The notes beneath the pieces are model-generated. The model searched no databases. It saw nothing but the letters and a program-made list of their open reading frames with translations, and had not been told where the DNA came from. DNA of 41,337 nucleotides, taken from positions 1 through 41,337 of the forward strand of contig CAJXQP010000004.1 in NCBI GenBank assembly GCA_913058275.1, in the 5' to 3' direction. The position numbers were made by a program, and so were the translations under genes. Origin of the DNA: an uncultured Gammaproteobacteria bacterium (GTDB lineage: Bacteria > Pseudomonadota > Gammaproteobacteria > Pseudomonadales > Pseudohongiellaceae). This document shows, in pieces, positions 1 to 11,079 of this stretch. Each line of letters opens with the position of its first letter. The stretch's first letter is position 1.

Positions 1-9
1 AAGAGACAG
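1..9 (+). other. Residual Tn5/Nextera mosaic-end sequence (AAGAGACAG), technical
   Basis: Window starts AAGAGACAG, the last 9 nt of the mosaic end AGATGTGTATAAGAGACAG; the matching full adapter is at the other end. Confidence 0.8.
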
Positions 10-1343
10 TAGCTGGAATGGGGCACAATAACTCGCGTATTCAGGTTGTGGATAGGAATGGCAGGGTACTTCAATCGGTGGGCGATATTCAGTCAGCAAC
101 CGGGTTATTGCTCAGCTCAGCTCCTGGTGAAACTTCCATTAATAAGTATTGGCTCTATATGCAGAATAAGATTTTGAACCCGTTCTACTATCAATTTCTA
201 ACCAAGCCTAGCAACAATTTTATCGATGAATTGTATTCCGACGTGACGCGAGAAGGCGCGCATATCAATGCGGCGCTGGAGGGCGAGGCCACAACGCAGT
301 TTCGTACACTTGCAGATTCCAACACGCGTCTTTTAGAGGCGGCACACCCAATACTGGCCAACGGTGAGATAATGGGTGCGGTAGTGGTCGATCAGAATAT
401 GAATGGCCTCAGGACGTTTCGAAACCAAGCTATGGAAATGCTGTTCAATACCATGCTCGCGGTGATGCTGATCGTAACGCTCGGGCTATTCTTCTCCGCC
501 TCGAGAATCTCCTCGCGCATTCGGTCATTGAGAAATCAAGCTGAAGGTATTATCGGCGAGACGGGCAGGATACAGAACACAATCGTCGCTACGAGAAATT
601 CGGACGAAATTGGGGATTTGTCGCGCAGCTTTTCTACCATTGTTGAGCGGCTAACTCAGTACACTGACTATCTAGAAAATATGTCTTCCCGACTGTCTCA
701 TGAACTACGTACGCCAGTAACCGTGGTGCGCTCCTCTCTCGAGAATCTTGGTCTTACCGCGCCTAATCACGAGTCCGCGGTCTATATTGAGCGCGCCGAA
801 GAAGGCATTAGGCGTCTCAACCTAATTCTCACCAACATGAGCGAGGCAACAAGGTTGGAGCAGATGCTACACACATCTGAAAAAGAGAAAATAGAACTGA
901 GTAAGGTGCTGCCGGGATGCGTGGAGGGCTACAAGCTCGCTTATCCTGAGACTCGATTCGAGCTCGATATTAGCCCGCAGGCAATCTTTATTGACGGCGT
1001 GCCAGAGTACATAGCACAATTGTTAGACAAACTAATCGCGAATGCCGTTGAGTTCTCTTATGAGGACCAGTCGATCACAGTATTTAGTCGCGCACTACGT
1101 GATCATGCAATCATCAAGGTATCTAACGCAGGGCCGTACCTGCCAGAAGAAATGCAGGACAGACTCTTTGAATCGATGATCTCCGTGCGACCACAAGAGA
1201 AACAAGATCAGCCGCATTTGGGGATGGGTTTGCATATCGCTAGGCTAATCACCGAATTTCATGGCGGGCAAATTCGCGCAGAAAATAGGCAGGACAGGGA
1301 AGGGGTGGTAATTACGGTTGTTGTTCCACTTTTCTATCGGTGA
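10..1343 (+). CDS. Sensor histidine kinase, 5'-truncated by contig end (TM-HAMP-HisKA-HATPase); resembles kinase of the proteobacterial dedicated sortase system (PdsS-like)
   Basis: Reading frame is open to the window start (T-V-A-G-M-G-H...). TM segment, HAMP-like DEIGDLSRSF, H-box SRLSHELRTPVTVVRSSL, N-box LIANAVEF, G-box HLGMGLHIARLI. Confidence 0.9.
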
Positions 1344-1400
1344 GGCTTAGCGGTTTGCTTAATCTTCTGTATTGTTGATTAGTCACTGCCAGCAGGAGAT

Positions 1401-1964
1401 CTATTCTCCAGTGTAGTACTTTGCCGCATTTTCTTTGACAATTGGCGAATCGGTTGACCAGGCATGGCAGGTATTCAATACAACTGGCCGTTTGTCACTA
1501 GTGCCGACATCGGAATCTGCCTTGTTCTTCTTGTGCCGCAGTAGTGGCCAGATTGTTTGCATCGCAACCGTTGCCATCGGAAACAGTAGCTCGGTCAGAT
1601 GTGTGCAGCCTTGCACTCCGCCTACCTTCATCCGTATAGCCTTGCGCCATCCTGCTCCCATCTGAATGCCTATCACAGACTTATAGGCAGACGTAATGCT
1701 TGGGCACATCTCGAACGGACTGTGATCAGTCACGGCTACGACATCTTGAATTACAAAATTGTCGTCTATGGTCACCCTGAGAAGCATTTCATGTAGTGGC
1801 TCACCTATTGGAACGTCTCCCCTCCAATTATTGCTGAACTGATAAGTCTTCTTATCGGTCATGTGTGCTTCGATGTCCCATAGTCCATCTTCACGCTCGT
1901 AACCTCGATAGTCGATGGCGCGTGTATGTACGTGTTTTCGTGCAGTAGGTTCTGGCAATGGCAT
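1401..1964 (-). CDS. DUF2889 domain protein (start trimmed to MPLPEPTARK from the 2057 ORF start)
   Basis: Sequence pattern RKHVHTRAIDYRGYEREDGLWDIEAHMTD...CPSITSAYKSVIGIQMGAGWRKAI typical of DUF2889. Confidence 0.75.
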   Translation of the reverse strand: MPLPEPTARKHVHTRAIDYRGYEREDGLWDIEAHMTDKKTYQFSNNWRGDVPIGEPLHEMLLRVTIDDNFVIQDVVAVTDHSPFEMCPSITSAYKSVIGIQMGAGWRKAIRMKVGGVQGCTHLTELLFPMATVAMQTIWPLLRHKKNKADSDVGTSDKRPVVLNTCHAWSTDSPIVKENAAKYYTGE

Positions 1965-2142
1965 AACAAGGCCTTGGTTCTTTAGCGGAAATACTAGTCC
2001 GCAATTCATGCTTTCAGGGTAATTGCAGTGGTTCGTGACCGACTGTCTGCGAAGCAACAGTATAACTCAAGACGGAATTTTTGTGTGCTCTGCTCCGGCA
2101 TTTGGGGCATAATGCTCGACTAGATTATTAAGGAGATACAAA

Positions 2143-2424
2143 ATGACTACAGCAAGTGCACGCCATATCCTTGTCGAGACAGAAGACGAATGTAACGCAT
2201 TGAAGGTTAGAATAAATACGGGTGAAGATTTCGCAGACGTAGCGAAAGAACATTCCAGCTGCCCCTCAAAAGCACAGGGCGGCGACCTCGGCCAATTTAG
2301 CCCAGGAATGATGGTAAAAGAATTCGATGAAGTTGTGTTTAGCGCCGCAGTGAATTCTTTACAGGGACCTGTGAAAACGCAATTCGGTTATCACCTTTTG
2401 GAAGTAACTAGCCGCGAAGACTAA
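2143..2424 (+). CDS. ppiC: Parvulin-type peptidyl-prolyl cis-trans isomerase (PpiC-like)
   Basis: SARHILVETEDEC...FADVAKEHSSCPSKAQGGDLGQFSPGMMVKEFDEVVFSA...KTQFGYHLLEV; AAGGAG RBS upstream. Confidence 0.93.
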   Translation: MTTASARHILVETEDECNALKVRINTGEDFADVAKEHSSCPSKAQGGDLGQFSPGMMVKEFDEVVFSAAVNSLQGPVKTQFGYHLLEVTSRED

Positions 2425-2538
2425 ACTTTTGTAAATCCTATCTTTGGCATTCTTCAAGGTAGGAATCGATACAACGAGCGGCTTAGTTTTCGAGACAGTG
2501 ATCTTCACTAAGTAATCGAAGGCTAGGCTGCCAATATA

Positions 2539-3189
2539 ATGACTCAAAAACCAAGCCAAGATTCAAAAAAATTCGGTGACAAGGATGTGGAAATAATTTC
2601 CAGATCTCTTGAGCATGACGGCTTTCTTCGAATCGAGCATCTACAACTTCGTCATCGCCTTTTCTCAGGTGAATGGAGTGAAGTCTTCACGAGAGAGCTA
2701 CAGTTAAAAGATCCAGCTGTCGGTGTGCTTCTGTTCGACCCAGATCAAGACGCGCTGCTACTTGTGCGGCAGTTTAGGGTTGGTATGTTCAGTGACGCCT
2801 CACTCCATGGTGATAAAGCCTTGGGATGGCCATTGGAAATAGTGGCAGGGATGGTGGGTAGCACAGAGCAATACGAAGCAGTTGCTCTCAGGGAGTGCAA
2901 AGAAGAGTCGAACTGCGTGCCAACCGACCTCATCAAGATTTGTGAATATTACAATAGCCCCGGTGGTAGCAACGAGAAGATCATTCTATTCTGCGGACGC
3001 ATCGACAGCAGAAATGCAGGCGGGGTGTACGGGTTGATGGAGGAGCACGAAGACATCGAAGTGCAAGTGCTGAGCTACGTTGATGCCATGGCTCTTATCG
3101 ACAGTGGTGAGATCAATAACGCCATGACTATTATTGCCCTGCAATGGTTGCAGCTGCATCGCCAGGAGCTTCTCGATAGTTGGAACTAG
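2539..3189 (+). CDS. nudF: ADP-ribose pyrophosphatase, Nudix family
   Basis: Nudix box GMVGSTEQYEAVALRECKEES; conserved context nudF-yqiB-cpdA-yqiA-parE-parC. Confidence 0.9.
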   Translation: MTQKPSQDSKKFGDKDVEIISRSLEHDGFLRIEHLQLRHRLFSGEWSEVFTRELQLKDPAVGVLLFDPDQDALLLVRQFRVGMFSDASLHGDKALGWPLEIVAGMVGSTEQYEAVALRECKEESNCVPTDLIKICEYYNSPGGSNEKIILFCGRIDSRNAGGVYGLMEEHEDIEVQVLSYVDAMALIDSGEINNAMTIIALQWLQLHRQELLDSWN

Positions 3190-3437
3190 GGCCTAGAGAG
3201 CCCCAAGCTTGGCATATCACGCCTACTCACCCCATATTTGTACAAATGTTGACCACTTCTAGGAGTTTGCGGGGTCAATTGGCTCGCAATAAGGCCTTAA
3301 AACGTTACAATTGGTCATTCTTGCGTAGATGGTCAAGTCGAACAGTGACTGATCGGAAATAAATTAAGCGCTGACGAAATTTATTAGAAAGAGTTGGGAT
3401 TCGCCTGTTGTGAATCTGATCTCCGCTCTGAGAAAAC

Positions 3438-3998
3438 ATGGCAAAAAGTAGCTACAGTGTAGATCTGATTAAGCAGATGGCCGAATGTGACGCCAACTAT
3501 ATTCGTTTGCTTAAGCTGGTGCCCCATTTACAAGCCTATCGTGATAAGTCTTTTGTGGAGATGGCGATGCTCAATAACACAGGCCGTGAAAAAGGCATTA
3601 TTGACCAACTAGAAAATAGTGATGAACCCGAAAAACTTTTGGAGGGCTTATTCGTTGAATTTTGCATTGCGGACGAGACAAGTTTTGGCGGCAGGGTTAC
3701 GGTTGAGATTGAAATTGTCGAGGCGTTTAAATACACCACAACTTTGGAAATCAGGCAGAAGCCTGTTCTCGAAGAATGGATGACAAATCCTTCGATGTTG
3801 GTTCGCGTTTATCATGACGCGAGCACTGCTGAGGTTATATCCTACCAGGGACATAGAAATCTACAGCCGAGGTATGAGCAGCCGAATGCAAAGATGTACC
3901 ACTCAGATGAGAAGATGCAAGTGAATATGTTCCTTGGTGAGTGGCTAACCCACAGTCTTAAAGTGGGAAGAAGCACTGAATTGGTAAGTGCCACTTAA
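3438..3998 (+). CDS. yqiB: DUF1249 / YqiB family protein
   Basis: PSMLVRVYHDASTAEVISYQGHRNLQPRYEQPNAKMYHSDEKMQVNMFLGEWL; syntenic position between nudF and cpdA. Confidence 0.88.
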   Translation: MAKSSYSVDLIKQMAECDANYIRLLKLVPHLQAYRDKSFVEMAMLNNTGREKGIIDQLENSDEPEKLLEGLFVEFCIADETSFGGRVTVEIEIVEAFKYTTTLEIRQKPVLEEWMTNPSMLVRVYHDASTAEVISYQGHRNLQPRYEQPNAKMYHSDEKMQVNMFLGEWLTHSLKVGRSTELVSAT

Positions 3999-4017
3999 AA
4001 CCCAATAATCATCATCA

Positions 4018-4845
4018 ATGGCATTCATGACTTCATTGATCACACAGAACCCGATCAAGATTACTCAGATCACTGATACCCATCTATACGGCAAGCCTTC
4101 CGGCACGCTATTAAAGATGAATACCAGTGAGACCCTGGGTCATGTAATGGCATTAGTGAAGGCGAACGAGGATGAGATTGATCTCGTGTTGGCTACTGGG
4201 GATATCGCTCAAGACGCTTCCGAAAAGGCCTACGTATACTTTCTTGAAATTATTGCCTCATTGAATTCGCCCTTCAGGTGGATACCTGGAAATCATGACA
4301 ATGCTACTGTCATGAATAGGATCGCAGAGGGAACTGGGGCCAGCGAAAAAACCGCGCAGCTAAATAACTGGCTGATCGTCTTGCTCGATACGAGCATCTT
4401 GGGTCAGGTACACGGAAAGCTTGAGAAGATAGAAATTAATTTTCTGACCAGCGTCTTGCGTGCTGCAGAGAAGGACGACAGTATCGAACACTGCCTGATA
4501 ACGATGCATCACAATCCGGTGCCGGGAAATTCGGCATGGATGAAAGATATAGGTTTGGAGAATGGTGAAAAATTTTTTAAAGCCATCAAGATATCGAAGA
4601 AGGTAAGATGTGTGCTGTATGGACATATCCATCAAGAACTGGATTTTGAGCACGAGGGCATTCGCTGTTTATGTACTCCCTCAACCTGCATCCAGTTTAA
4701 ACCGAAAGTCACCCGTTTCTCTTTAGACAGGGTCAATCCGGGATATAGATCATTACAACTATTTGCCGACGGAAGTATCGAATCAGAAGTTAGAAGAGTA
4801 TCCGGCGAGACCTTCGAAGCAGACTACAATAGCCCCGGCTACTAA
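4018..4845 (+). CDS. cpdA: 3',5'-cyclic AMP phosphodiesterase CpdA (metallophosphoesterase)
   Basis: ITDTHLYG, ATGDIAQDAS, PGNHDN, MHHNPVP, YGHIHQ metallophosphoesterase motifs; synteny. Confidence 0.92.
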   Translation: MAFMTSLITQNPIKITQITDTHLYGKPSGTLLKMNTSETLGHVMALVKANEDEIDLVLATGDIAQDASEKAYVYFLEIIASLNSPFRWIPGNHDNATVMNRIAEGTGASEKTAQLNNWLIVLLDTSILGQVHGKLEKIEINFLTSVLRAAEKDDSIEHCLITMHHNPVPGNSAWMKDIGLENGEKFFKAIKISKKVRCVLYGHIHQELDFEHEGIRCLCTPSTCIQFKPKVTRFSLDRVNPGYRSLQLFADGSIESEVRRVSGETFEADYNSPGY

Positions 4846-4869
4846 CGCTTTACAGAGAATCAATACACA

Positions 4870-5460
4870 TTGCCTGTTCAACCCCATGTGCTATATCTGC
4901 ACGGCTTCCTGAGCTCTGTCCAGTCACTGAAGGCGCAGCAGGCGCGGGCCTATTGCTCGGAGATTGGCCTAAGGGAAAACATCACGATTCCTCAAATGAG
5001 CCATGGGCCCGTTGAGACCATCGCTCAGCTACATGCACTAATAGACGAGATTGACACAGGTAATTTAGTGCTAATGGGTAGTTCACTTGGCGGGTATTAT
5101 GCCACCTACCTTTCGGAGTTCTATCAGGCTCCGGCCGTATTGATCAATCCAGCGGTCAGGCCCTATGAACTATGGGAATCTCGCCTAGGCGAGAATAGAA
5201 ATTATCACTCAGGCAAGATTCATGTCGTCACTAGAGAACATATTGAAGAGCTTAGAAAAATCGATGTTCCTGTGCTGTCAAAGCCGACAAATTTCAAAGT
5301 CTTCTTGCAGACATCAGACGAGACACTGGACTACCGGCAGGCGCTTGAAAAATTTGGGGCAGGCCAATGTGTAGTGCACGAGAATGGTAGCCATAGCTAT
5401 GATGACTTCGAGCAAGAATTGCCTGTCATGTTTGATTTCTTCCTATCAAGAATTGGCTAA
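4870..5460 (+). CDS. yqiA: YqiA-like esterase, alpha/beta fold (TTG start)
   Basis: YLHGFLSSVQSLKAQ, LMGSSLGGYYATYL, GSHSYDDFE; synteny; only start near the conserved N-terminus is TTG at 4870. Confidence 0.88.
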   Translation: MPVQPHVLYLHGFLSSVQSLKAQQARAYCSEIGLRENITIPQMSHGPVETIAQLHALIDEIDTGNLVLMGSSLGGYYATYLSEFYQAPAVLINPAVRPYELWESRLGENRNYHSGKIHVVTREHIEELRKIDVPVLSKPTNFKVFLQTSDETLDYRQALEKFGAGQCVVHENGSHSYDDFEQELPVMFDFFLSRIG

Positions 5461-5559
5461 GATTAGCGATAAAATACTATTGGGTCACAGAAAATTCAGG
5501 GCTTCCAATTACCTTCTAACAGGCAGCAATCGAAGCCAATACGCAATGAGAATTAGTTC

Positions 5560-7482
5560 ATGAGTAACACTTATAACGCTGATGCCATCGAAGTACTTAC
5601 GGGTTTAGATCCAGTAAGAAAACGGCCCGGCATGTACACCGATACGACACGCCCGAATCACCTTATTCAAGAGGTGATCGACAATAGTGTTGACGAGGCC
5701 CTAGCTGGTCACGCGAGTCACTTATATTTGCAGTTAAACAAAGACGGCTCGGTAGAGGTGAGTGACGACGGCCGTGGCATGCCTGTCGATAAGCACAAGG
5801 GCGAAAAGGTGAGTGGCGTAGAGCTAATTCTTACTCGCCTTCACGCCGGAGGTAAATTTTCCAATAAGAACTACCAATATTCCGGGGGATTGCACGGAGT
5901 CGGTGTATCAGTCGTCAACGCGTTGTCCTTGTATCTGGAAGTAACCGTAAAGCGAGATGGCAAGGTCTACGCCATGTCCTTTGCCGGTGGCGAGAAAGCC
6001 TCCGAGCTAAAGGCGATCGATACCGTAGGCAAGAGAAACACCGGTACCACGGTTAAATTCCTGCCGGATGGGAAATATTTTGACTCAGTTAAGATTTCGA
6101 TACCTCGACTAAAGCATGTGCTACGCGCCAAGGCAGTTCTGTGCTCTGGACTGCGGGTCAGTTTTGTCGACAACACTGTCAGCGAAGAAAAGTCTCAAAG
6201 TGAAGAGTGGATTTTTGAAGATGGCCTGATCGACTACCTAACTCAGGCTACAGCGGATTATGAAACGCTGCCGAAGGAGCCATTCTTTGGCTCGGTGCAG
6301 GGGGGCGACGAAGCAGTAGATTGGGCGATTCAATGGCTTCCTGAAGGTGGCGAGACTACCGGCGAGAGTTATGTGAACTTGATTCCAACACCGCTAGGCG
6401 GCACCCATGTTAGTGGGTTGCGCACTGGCCTGCTCGATGCGCTGCGGGATTTCTGCGAGATTCGAAACCTACTACCTCGTGGACTGAAGCTCACTTCAGA
6501 CGATGTTTGGGATAAATGCAGCTATGTGATCTCCTCGAAACTATTGGATCCACAGTTCTCGGGTCAGACAAAGGAGCGACTTTCATCACGACAATGTGCT
6601 GCATTCGTATCCGGCATCATCAAGGATTCTTTTGGTCACTGGCTAAACCAGCATACAGATGAGGCGGAGTTGATTGCCGAACTCTGCATAAGTAATGCGC
6701 AAGTGCGCCTGAAGGCCAGCAAACAGGTTGCTAGGAAGAAGATTACGTCTGGGCCTGCTCTGCCAGGAAAACTAGCGGACTGCTCGACCCAAGATGTCAT
6801 GTCTGGGGAATTGTTTCTCGTAGAAGGAGATTCGGCTGGCGGCTCTGCGAAACAGGCACGAGACCGAGAAACACAGGCGATACTTCCACTGCGAGGAAAA
6901 ATCCTCAATACCTGGGAGGTAGACTCGAGTGAGATTCTTGCCTCGCAGACTGTGCACGACGTTGCGGTTGCAATGGGTGTAGATCCGGGCACTAGTGATA
7001 TCGATGGAGTGCGCTATGGTAAAATCTGCATCCTGGCCGATGCAGACTCCGACGGTTTGCACATTGCGACTTTGTTGTGTGCGCTATTCGTTAAACACTT
7101 CCGACCTTTAGTGGCGGGTGGATTCATCTATGTCTCAATGCCGCCCCTGTTTCGTATCGATGTTGGCAAGGAAGTCTTCTACGCGCTGGATGAGGATGAG
7201 AAAAACGGCATCCTCGACCGCATCACGGCTGAGAAGAAGCCGGGCAAGGTAAACGTACAGCGTTTTAAAGGATTGGGTGAGATGAATCCCTTACAGCTGC
7301 GTGAGACTACGATGGCAAAAGATACTAGGCGCCTCGTGCAATTGACCCTAGAAGAAGACCCAACGGCGAACAAGAAAACCAGTACATTTCAGATGATGGA
7401 CTTGCTGCTTGCCAAGAACCGATCTGCAGATAGAAAAGCTTGGCTCGAAGCCAGCGGCAGTCTCGCGGACTATGCGGAATAA
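5560..7482 (+). CDS. parE: DNA topoisomerase IV subunit B
   Basis: GHKL and TOPRIM motifs: VRKRPGMYTDT, DDGRGMPVD, SGGLHGVGVSVVNALS, LVEGDSAGGSAKQARDRETQAILPLRGKILN. Confidence 0.98.
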   Translation: MSNTYNADAIEVLTGLDPVRKRPGMYTDTTRPNHLIQEVIDNSVDEALAGHASHLYLQLNKDGSVEVSDDGRGMPVDKHKGEKVSGVELILTRLHAGGKFSNKNYQYSGGLHGVGVSVVNALSLYLEVTVKRDGKVYAMSFAGGEKASELKAIDTVGKRNTGTTVKFLPDGKYFDSVKISIPRLKHVLRAKAVLCSGLRVSFVDNTVSEEKSQSEEWIFEDGLIDYLTQATADYETLPKEPFFGSVQGGDEAVDWAIQWLPEGGETTGESYVNLIPTPLGGTHVSGLRTGLLDALRDFCEIRNLLPRGLKLTSDDVWDKCSYVISSKLLDPQFSGQTKERLSSRQCAAFVSGIIKDSFGHWLNQHTDEAELIAELCISNAQVRLKASKQVARKKITSGPALPGKLADCSTQDVMSGELFLVEGDSAGGSAKQARDRETQAILPLRGKILNTWEVDSSEILASQTVHDVAVAMGVDPGTSDIDGVRYGKICILADADSDGLHIATLLCALFVKHFRPLVAGGFIYVSMPPLFRIDVGKEVFYALDEDEKNGILDRITAEKKPGKVNVQRFKGLGEMNPLQLRETTMAKDTRRLVQLTLEEDPTANKKTSTFQMMDLLLAKNRSADRKAWLEASGSLADYAE

Positions 7483-7552
7483 ATAGCCGCCACGGTCAAC
7501 TATCGTAGTGTCGAATTAGATTAGTTATTAGAGAATAGAAACCGAGAATTCA

Positions 7553-9826
7553 ATGAACGAAGAAATCACAATTAGTGAAGATGGCGTCGAACAGATTGCG
7601 TTAAAGACTTACACGCAGCAGGCCTATCTGAACTATTCAATGTACGTAATTAATGATCGCGCCCTGCCTAACATAGGCGATGGCCTGAAGCCGGTACAGC
7701 GTCGAATCGTTTACGCCATGTCCGAGTTGGGACTGAAGGCGAGTGCAAAATTTAAAAAGTCGGCGCGAACTATTGGTGACGTGATCGGCAAATTTCATCC
7801 CCATGGTGACTCAGCCTGTTACGAAGCGATGGTACTAATGTCGCAGCCCTTCACCTACCGGTATCCATTGGTAGATGGTCAGGGTAATTGGGGATCGCAA
7901 GATGACCCGAAATCATTCGCTGCAATGCGTTACACCGAATCTCGATTGCAGGGCTACGCCGATGTACTTCTCGGTGAGCTTGCTCAGGGCACGGTCGATT
8001 GGAAGGCGAATTTCGACGGTACTTTAGAAGAGCCGGAGATTCTTCCAGCGCGACTGCCCAACGTCTTGCTCAATGGAGGCAGTGGCATAGCGGTTGGTAT
8101 GGCGACCGATATTCCCCCGCACAACTTAAGAGAAGTAGCAGAAGCTTGTATTCATCTCTTGGACAAACCTAAGGCGGCGATCAAAGACATTTGCAAGATC
8201 ATCAAGGGGCCGGACTATCCATCAGAAGCCGAGTTGATAACCCCGAAGAGTGATATAGAAGAGATGTACACGACGGGCCGTGGTTCGTTGAAGGCGCGTG
8301 CGACCTATGTCAAAGAGAACGGCGAGATTCTTATCAACGCGCTGCCTTTTCAGGTTTCTGGTGCAAAGGTGCTAGAGCAGATCGCCGCGCAAATGCAGAA
8401 AAAGAAGTTGCCGATGGTCGTCGACTTGCGTGACGAATCGGACCACGAGAATCCCACTCGCATAATCGTCGTACCCAAATCGAATCGTGCCGATATCGAT
8501 GCCATCATGTCGCACCTCTATTCGACGACTGATCTAGAGAAAAATTACCGCGTAAATTTCAACATGATTGGAATCGACAAGCGGCCACAAGTTAAAGATA
8601 TCCTCAGCCTACTTAAAGAATGGCTGCAGTTCCGCACCGAAACTGTACGTAGACGCCTGCAGTTTCGTTTGGACAAGATCGTTGATCGCATGCATATCCT
8701 CGAGGGTCTGCTCGTTGCATTCCTGAATATCGATGAAGTTATCAAGATCGTCCGCAAGGAAGATAAGCCGAAGCCGGCACTCATTAAGATATTCAAAATT
8801 TCTGATCGTCAGGCGGAAGCGATCCTAGAGCTGAAATTGCGCCAACTGGCGAAGCTTGAAGAGATCAAGATAGTCGCAGAGCAGAAAGAACTAGCCACAG
8901 AGAGAAAGGGTCTGGAGCAATTACTTAGTTCCGCCGCCCGCCTAAAGACATTCATCAAGGGTGAGATAAAAGCCGATGCCGACAAATATGGCGACGAGCG
9001 CCGCACACCTCTTGTCCAGCGCGAGGAGGCGAAGGCATTCGCTCAGACCGAGTTGATCTCTACCGAGCCGGTCACTATCGTATTGTCCGATAGAGGCTGG
9101 GTGCGTGCTGCGAAAGGTCACGAGGTCGATCCTACATCGCTTCAGTACAAGTCCGGCGATTCCTTCAAGATCGCAGCGCGAGGTAAGAGCAATCAACTCG
9201 CAATATTCATGGATTCTACCGGCCGCGCCTATTCCTTGCCGGCACATAGCCTGCCCTCCGCACGAGGCCAAGGTGAGCCAGTCTCAGGAAAGGTAAGCCC
9301 ACCGTCCGGCGCCACATTCGAAGGTGTAGTGATAGGAGAGGACGATAGAGACGTCTTGCTCGCGAGTGATGCCGGATACGGATTCGTTGGTAAGGTCGGC
9401 GACCTAATCAGTAAGAACAAGTCGGGTAAGGCCGTCCTAAGAGCACCGAAGGGTGGAAAAGTATTAGCGCCGCGAATGGTGAATGACTACAAGAAAGATC
9501 TGATCGTAGCTATTACCAATGAAGGCCGTATGCTGATGTTCCCTATCGCAGAACTACCGCGCTTGGCCAAAGGTAAAGGCAATAAAATCATTAGCATTCC
9601 CACGGCGCGTGTCGCAGAGCGGATAGAATTCGTCGTTGCACTAACAGTCTTAACGGCGGACGACACCCTAACTGTTCATGCAGGGAAACGGCACCACAAT
9701 CTTAAGCCTACAGATCTGCAACACTATCAAGGCGAGCGGGGACGGCGCGGGAATAAACTACCGCGCGGATTCCAGAATGTAGATCGAATTGAGGTTGTGT
9801 CGAAGACAGAGCCGCAGAGCGATTAG
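7553..9826 (+). CDS. parC: DNA topoisomerase IV subunit A
   Basis: [23 protein letters not shown]...[55 protein letters not shown]. Confidence 0.98.
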   Translation: MNEEITISEDGVEQIALKTYTQQAYLNYSMYVINDRALPNIGDGLKPVQRRIVYAMSELGLKASAKFKKSARTIGDVIGKFHPHGDSACYEAMVLMSQPFTYRYPLVDGQGNWGSQDDPKSFAAMRYTESRLQGYADVLLGELAQGTVDWKANFDGTLEEPEILPARLPNVLLNGGSGIAVGMATDIPPHNLREVAEACIHLLDKPKAAIKDICKIIKGPDYPSEAELITPKSDIEEMYTTGRGSLKARATYVKENGEILINALPFQVSGAKVLEQIAAQMQKKKLPMVVDLRDESDHENPTRIIVVPKSNRADIDAIMSHLYSTTDLEKNYRVNFNMIGIDKRPQVKDILSLLKEWLQFRTETVRRRLQFRLDKIVDRMHILEGLLVAFLNIDEVIKIVRKEDKPKPALIKIFKISDRQAEAILELKLRQLAKLEEIKIVAEQKELATERKGLEQLLSSAARLKTFIKGEIKADADKYGDERRTPLVQREEAKAFAQTELISTEPVTIVLSDRGWVRAAKGHEVDPTSLQYKSGDSFKIAARGKSNQLAIFMDSTGRAYSLPAHSLPSARGQGEPVSGKVSPPSGATFEGVVIGEDDRDVLLASDAGYGFVGKVGDLISKNKSGKAVLRAPKGGKVLAPRMVNDYKKDLIVAITNEGRMLMFPIAELPRLAKGKGNKIISIPTARVAERIEFVVALTVLTADDTLTVHAGKRHHNLKPTDLQHYQGERGRRGNKLPRGFQNVDRIEVVSKTEPQSD

Positions 9827-9853
9827 AAATTTAGCCCCTATACTTATTTGTAT

Positions 9854-9900
9854 AGATTGAAGTCTGGCCTAACAGGCAGTGTCAGGCCAGACTTTAATCT
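9854..9900. terminator. Bidirectional hairpin between convergent parC and epoxide hydrolase
   Basis: AGATTGAAGTCTGGCCT(9854-9870)/AGGCCAGACTTTAATCT(9884-9900): 17-bp stem with one G-T wobble; lacks a long T-tract. Confidence 0.65.
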
Positions 9901-9931
9901 GTCTGAAAGTAGACAAGCGATCTTCAACTTC

Positions 9932-11014
9932 TTATAAGCCATTCAAAAATTCCAGCATGGCTGCGGTTGTCTCCAGAGGAGCCTCCTGCTGAACCCAATG
10001 ACCAGTATCCGGAATAAGTACTACATCACGAAGATCTTCCACTACAGGACTCATCGATGCAGTGAGCTGTTCCTTGGTAGAGCCGCCGATCACAAAATCC
10101 TCTTCGCCTGCAATAAATAGAGTGGGTATGGTGATCTTCTCGTCAGCGAGGTGTTCGGTGATTTCCCAATTGCGGTGAAAGTTTCGATAGTAATTTACGC
10201 CGCCGCGAAAGCCCGCTTTTTCAAACTGAGACACGATGTAATTAAGGTCGTTCTCGGTCAGCCATTCGGGTAAACGAATAGGTGCGCCGAGTCGATCTAT
10301 CCAGCCCCCTGCAGATCGCAGTGGATCAGTCACCTTAGGAGGCAGTGTTTCGGAGTTTGCTGCTATACCCAAATACACATGACTAATTAGACCGCGTGGA
10401 TTCGCATCGTATTCAGCTTCCGCTCCGCCACCGGGCTCATTGTGATAGACAATATAGTGAAAATTATCGCCGGCGGCTTGTCTCATACGCTCCATAGGCG
10501 ATTGTGCCGGTCGACCGCGATAGGGGACGCTCATGTTAATCAGTGCTGTGAAACGTGTAGGATGCATAAGCACGGTTTGCCAAGCGACGATTGCTCCCCA
10601 ATCATGGCCCACTAGGACAGCTGTTTCCTCCTCAAGCGCATCCAAGATCCCAACCAGATCAGCGGATGTGTGCATCACATCGTAGTCGTCAACATTGGGT
10701 GGGGCCTCAGATTCACCAAAGCCTCGCATGTCAGGAGCGACGACCCGATAGCCGGCATTGGCTAGAGATACAATCTGATGTCGCCAGGAATACCAGGATT
10801 CTGGCCAGCCATGTGCCAGTAAAAGCAGTGGACCCGACTCGCCCATCTCGGCGATGCGCAGGGTAATTCCATTGCTTTCGGTAAAACGAAAGCTAACCCC
10901 ATCTATTGGTGATTGTTCATTCGCGCTTTGGGCGAACAGTTGGGAATTAAGAACGCCAATTAACAGTATTAGCGAGAGGGGGCGGAATTTGGATAGTGCT
11001 AGCTTCATGGTCAT
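9932..11014 (-). CDS. Secreted alpha/beta hydrolase, soluble epoxide hydrolase-like
   Basis: Signal peptide; HGWPESWYSWRHQ oxyanion motif, GHDWGA nucleophile, DTGHWVQQE catalytic His region. Confidence 0.85.
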   Translation of the reverse strand: MTMKLALSKFRPLSLILLIGVLNSQLFAQSANEQSPIDGVSFRFTESNGITLRIAEMGESGPLLLLAHGWPESWYSWRHQIVSLANAGYRVVAPDMRGFGESEAPPNVDDYDVMHTSADLVGILDALEEETAVLVGHDWGAIVAWQTVLMHPTRFTALINMSVPYRGRPAQSPMERMRQAAGDNFHYIVYHNEPGGGAEAEYDANPRGLISHVYLGIAANSETLPPKVTDPLRSAGGWIDRLGAPIRLPEWLTENDLNYIVSQFEKAGFRGGVNYYRNFHRNWEITEHLADEKITIPTLFIAGEEDFVIGGSTKEQLTASMSPVVEDLRDVVLIPDTGHWVQQEAPLETTAAMLEFLNGL

Positions 11015-11079
11015 GAGTCGCTCCTGTAGTTTTATTCCTTACTGTATTGATTTTATCAAGCGTAGAAATAATCAGTTTA

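Noticed and set aside
3236-3247. ATTTGTACAAAT palindrome and other single TGTACA-centred sites (12497, 16627)
   Set aside because: Six-base palindromes of this kind are expected about ten times by chance in 41 kb; only the paired GTGTACAC sites were kept.
3180-3362. 60-aa ORF between nudF and yqiB
   Set aside because: Overlaps nudF end, no RBS, no recognisable similarity; treated as intergenic.
6636-7062. Minus-strand ORFs within parE (118 and 96 aa)
   Set aside because: Antisense shadows of a strongly conserved gene with no domain signature.
7808-7850. Possible quinolone-resistance change in ParC
   Set aside because: Region reads [12 protein letters not shown], the usual Ser/Glu residues; no known resistance substitution visible.
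8545-9420. Several minus/plus ORFs inside parC
   Set aside because: Shadow ORFs of parC; no RBS or recognisable protein features.
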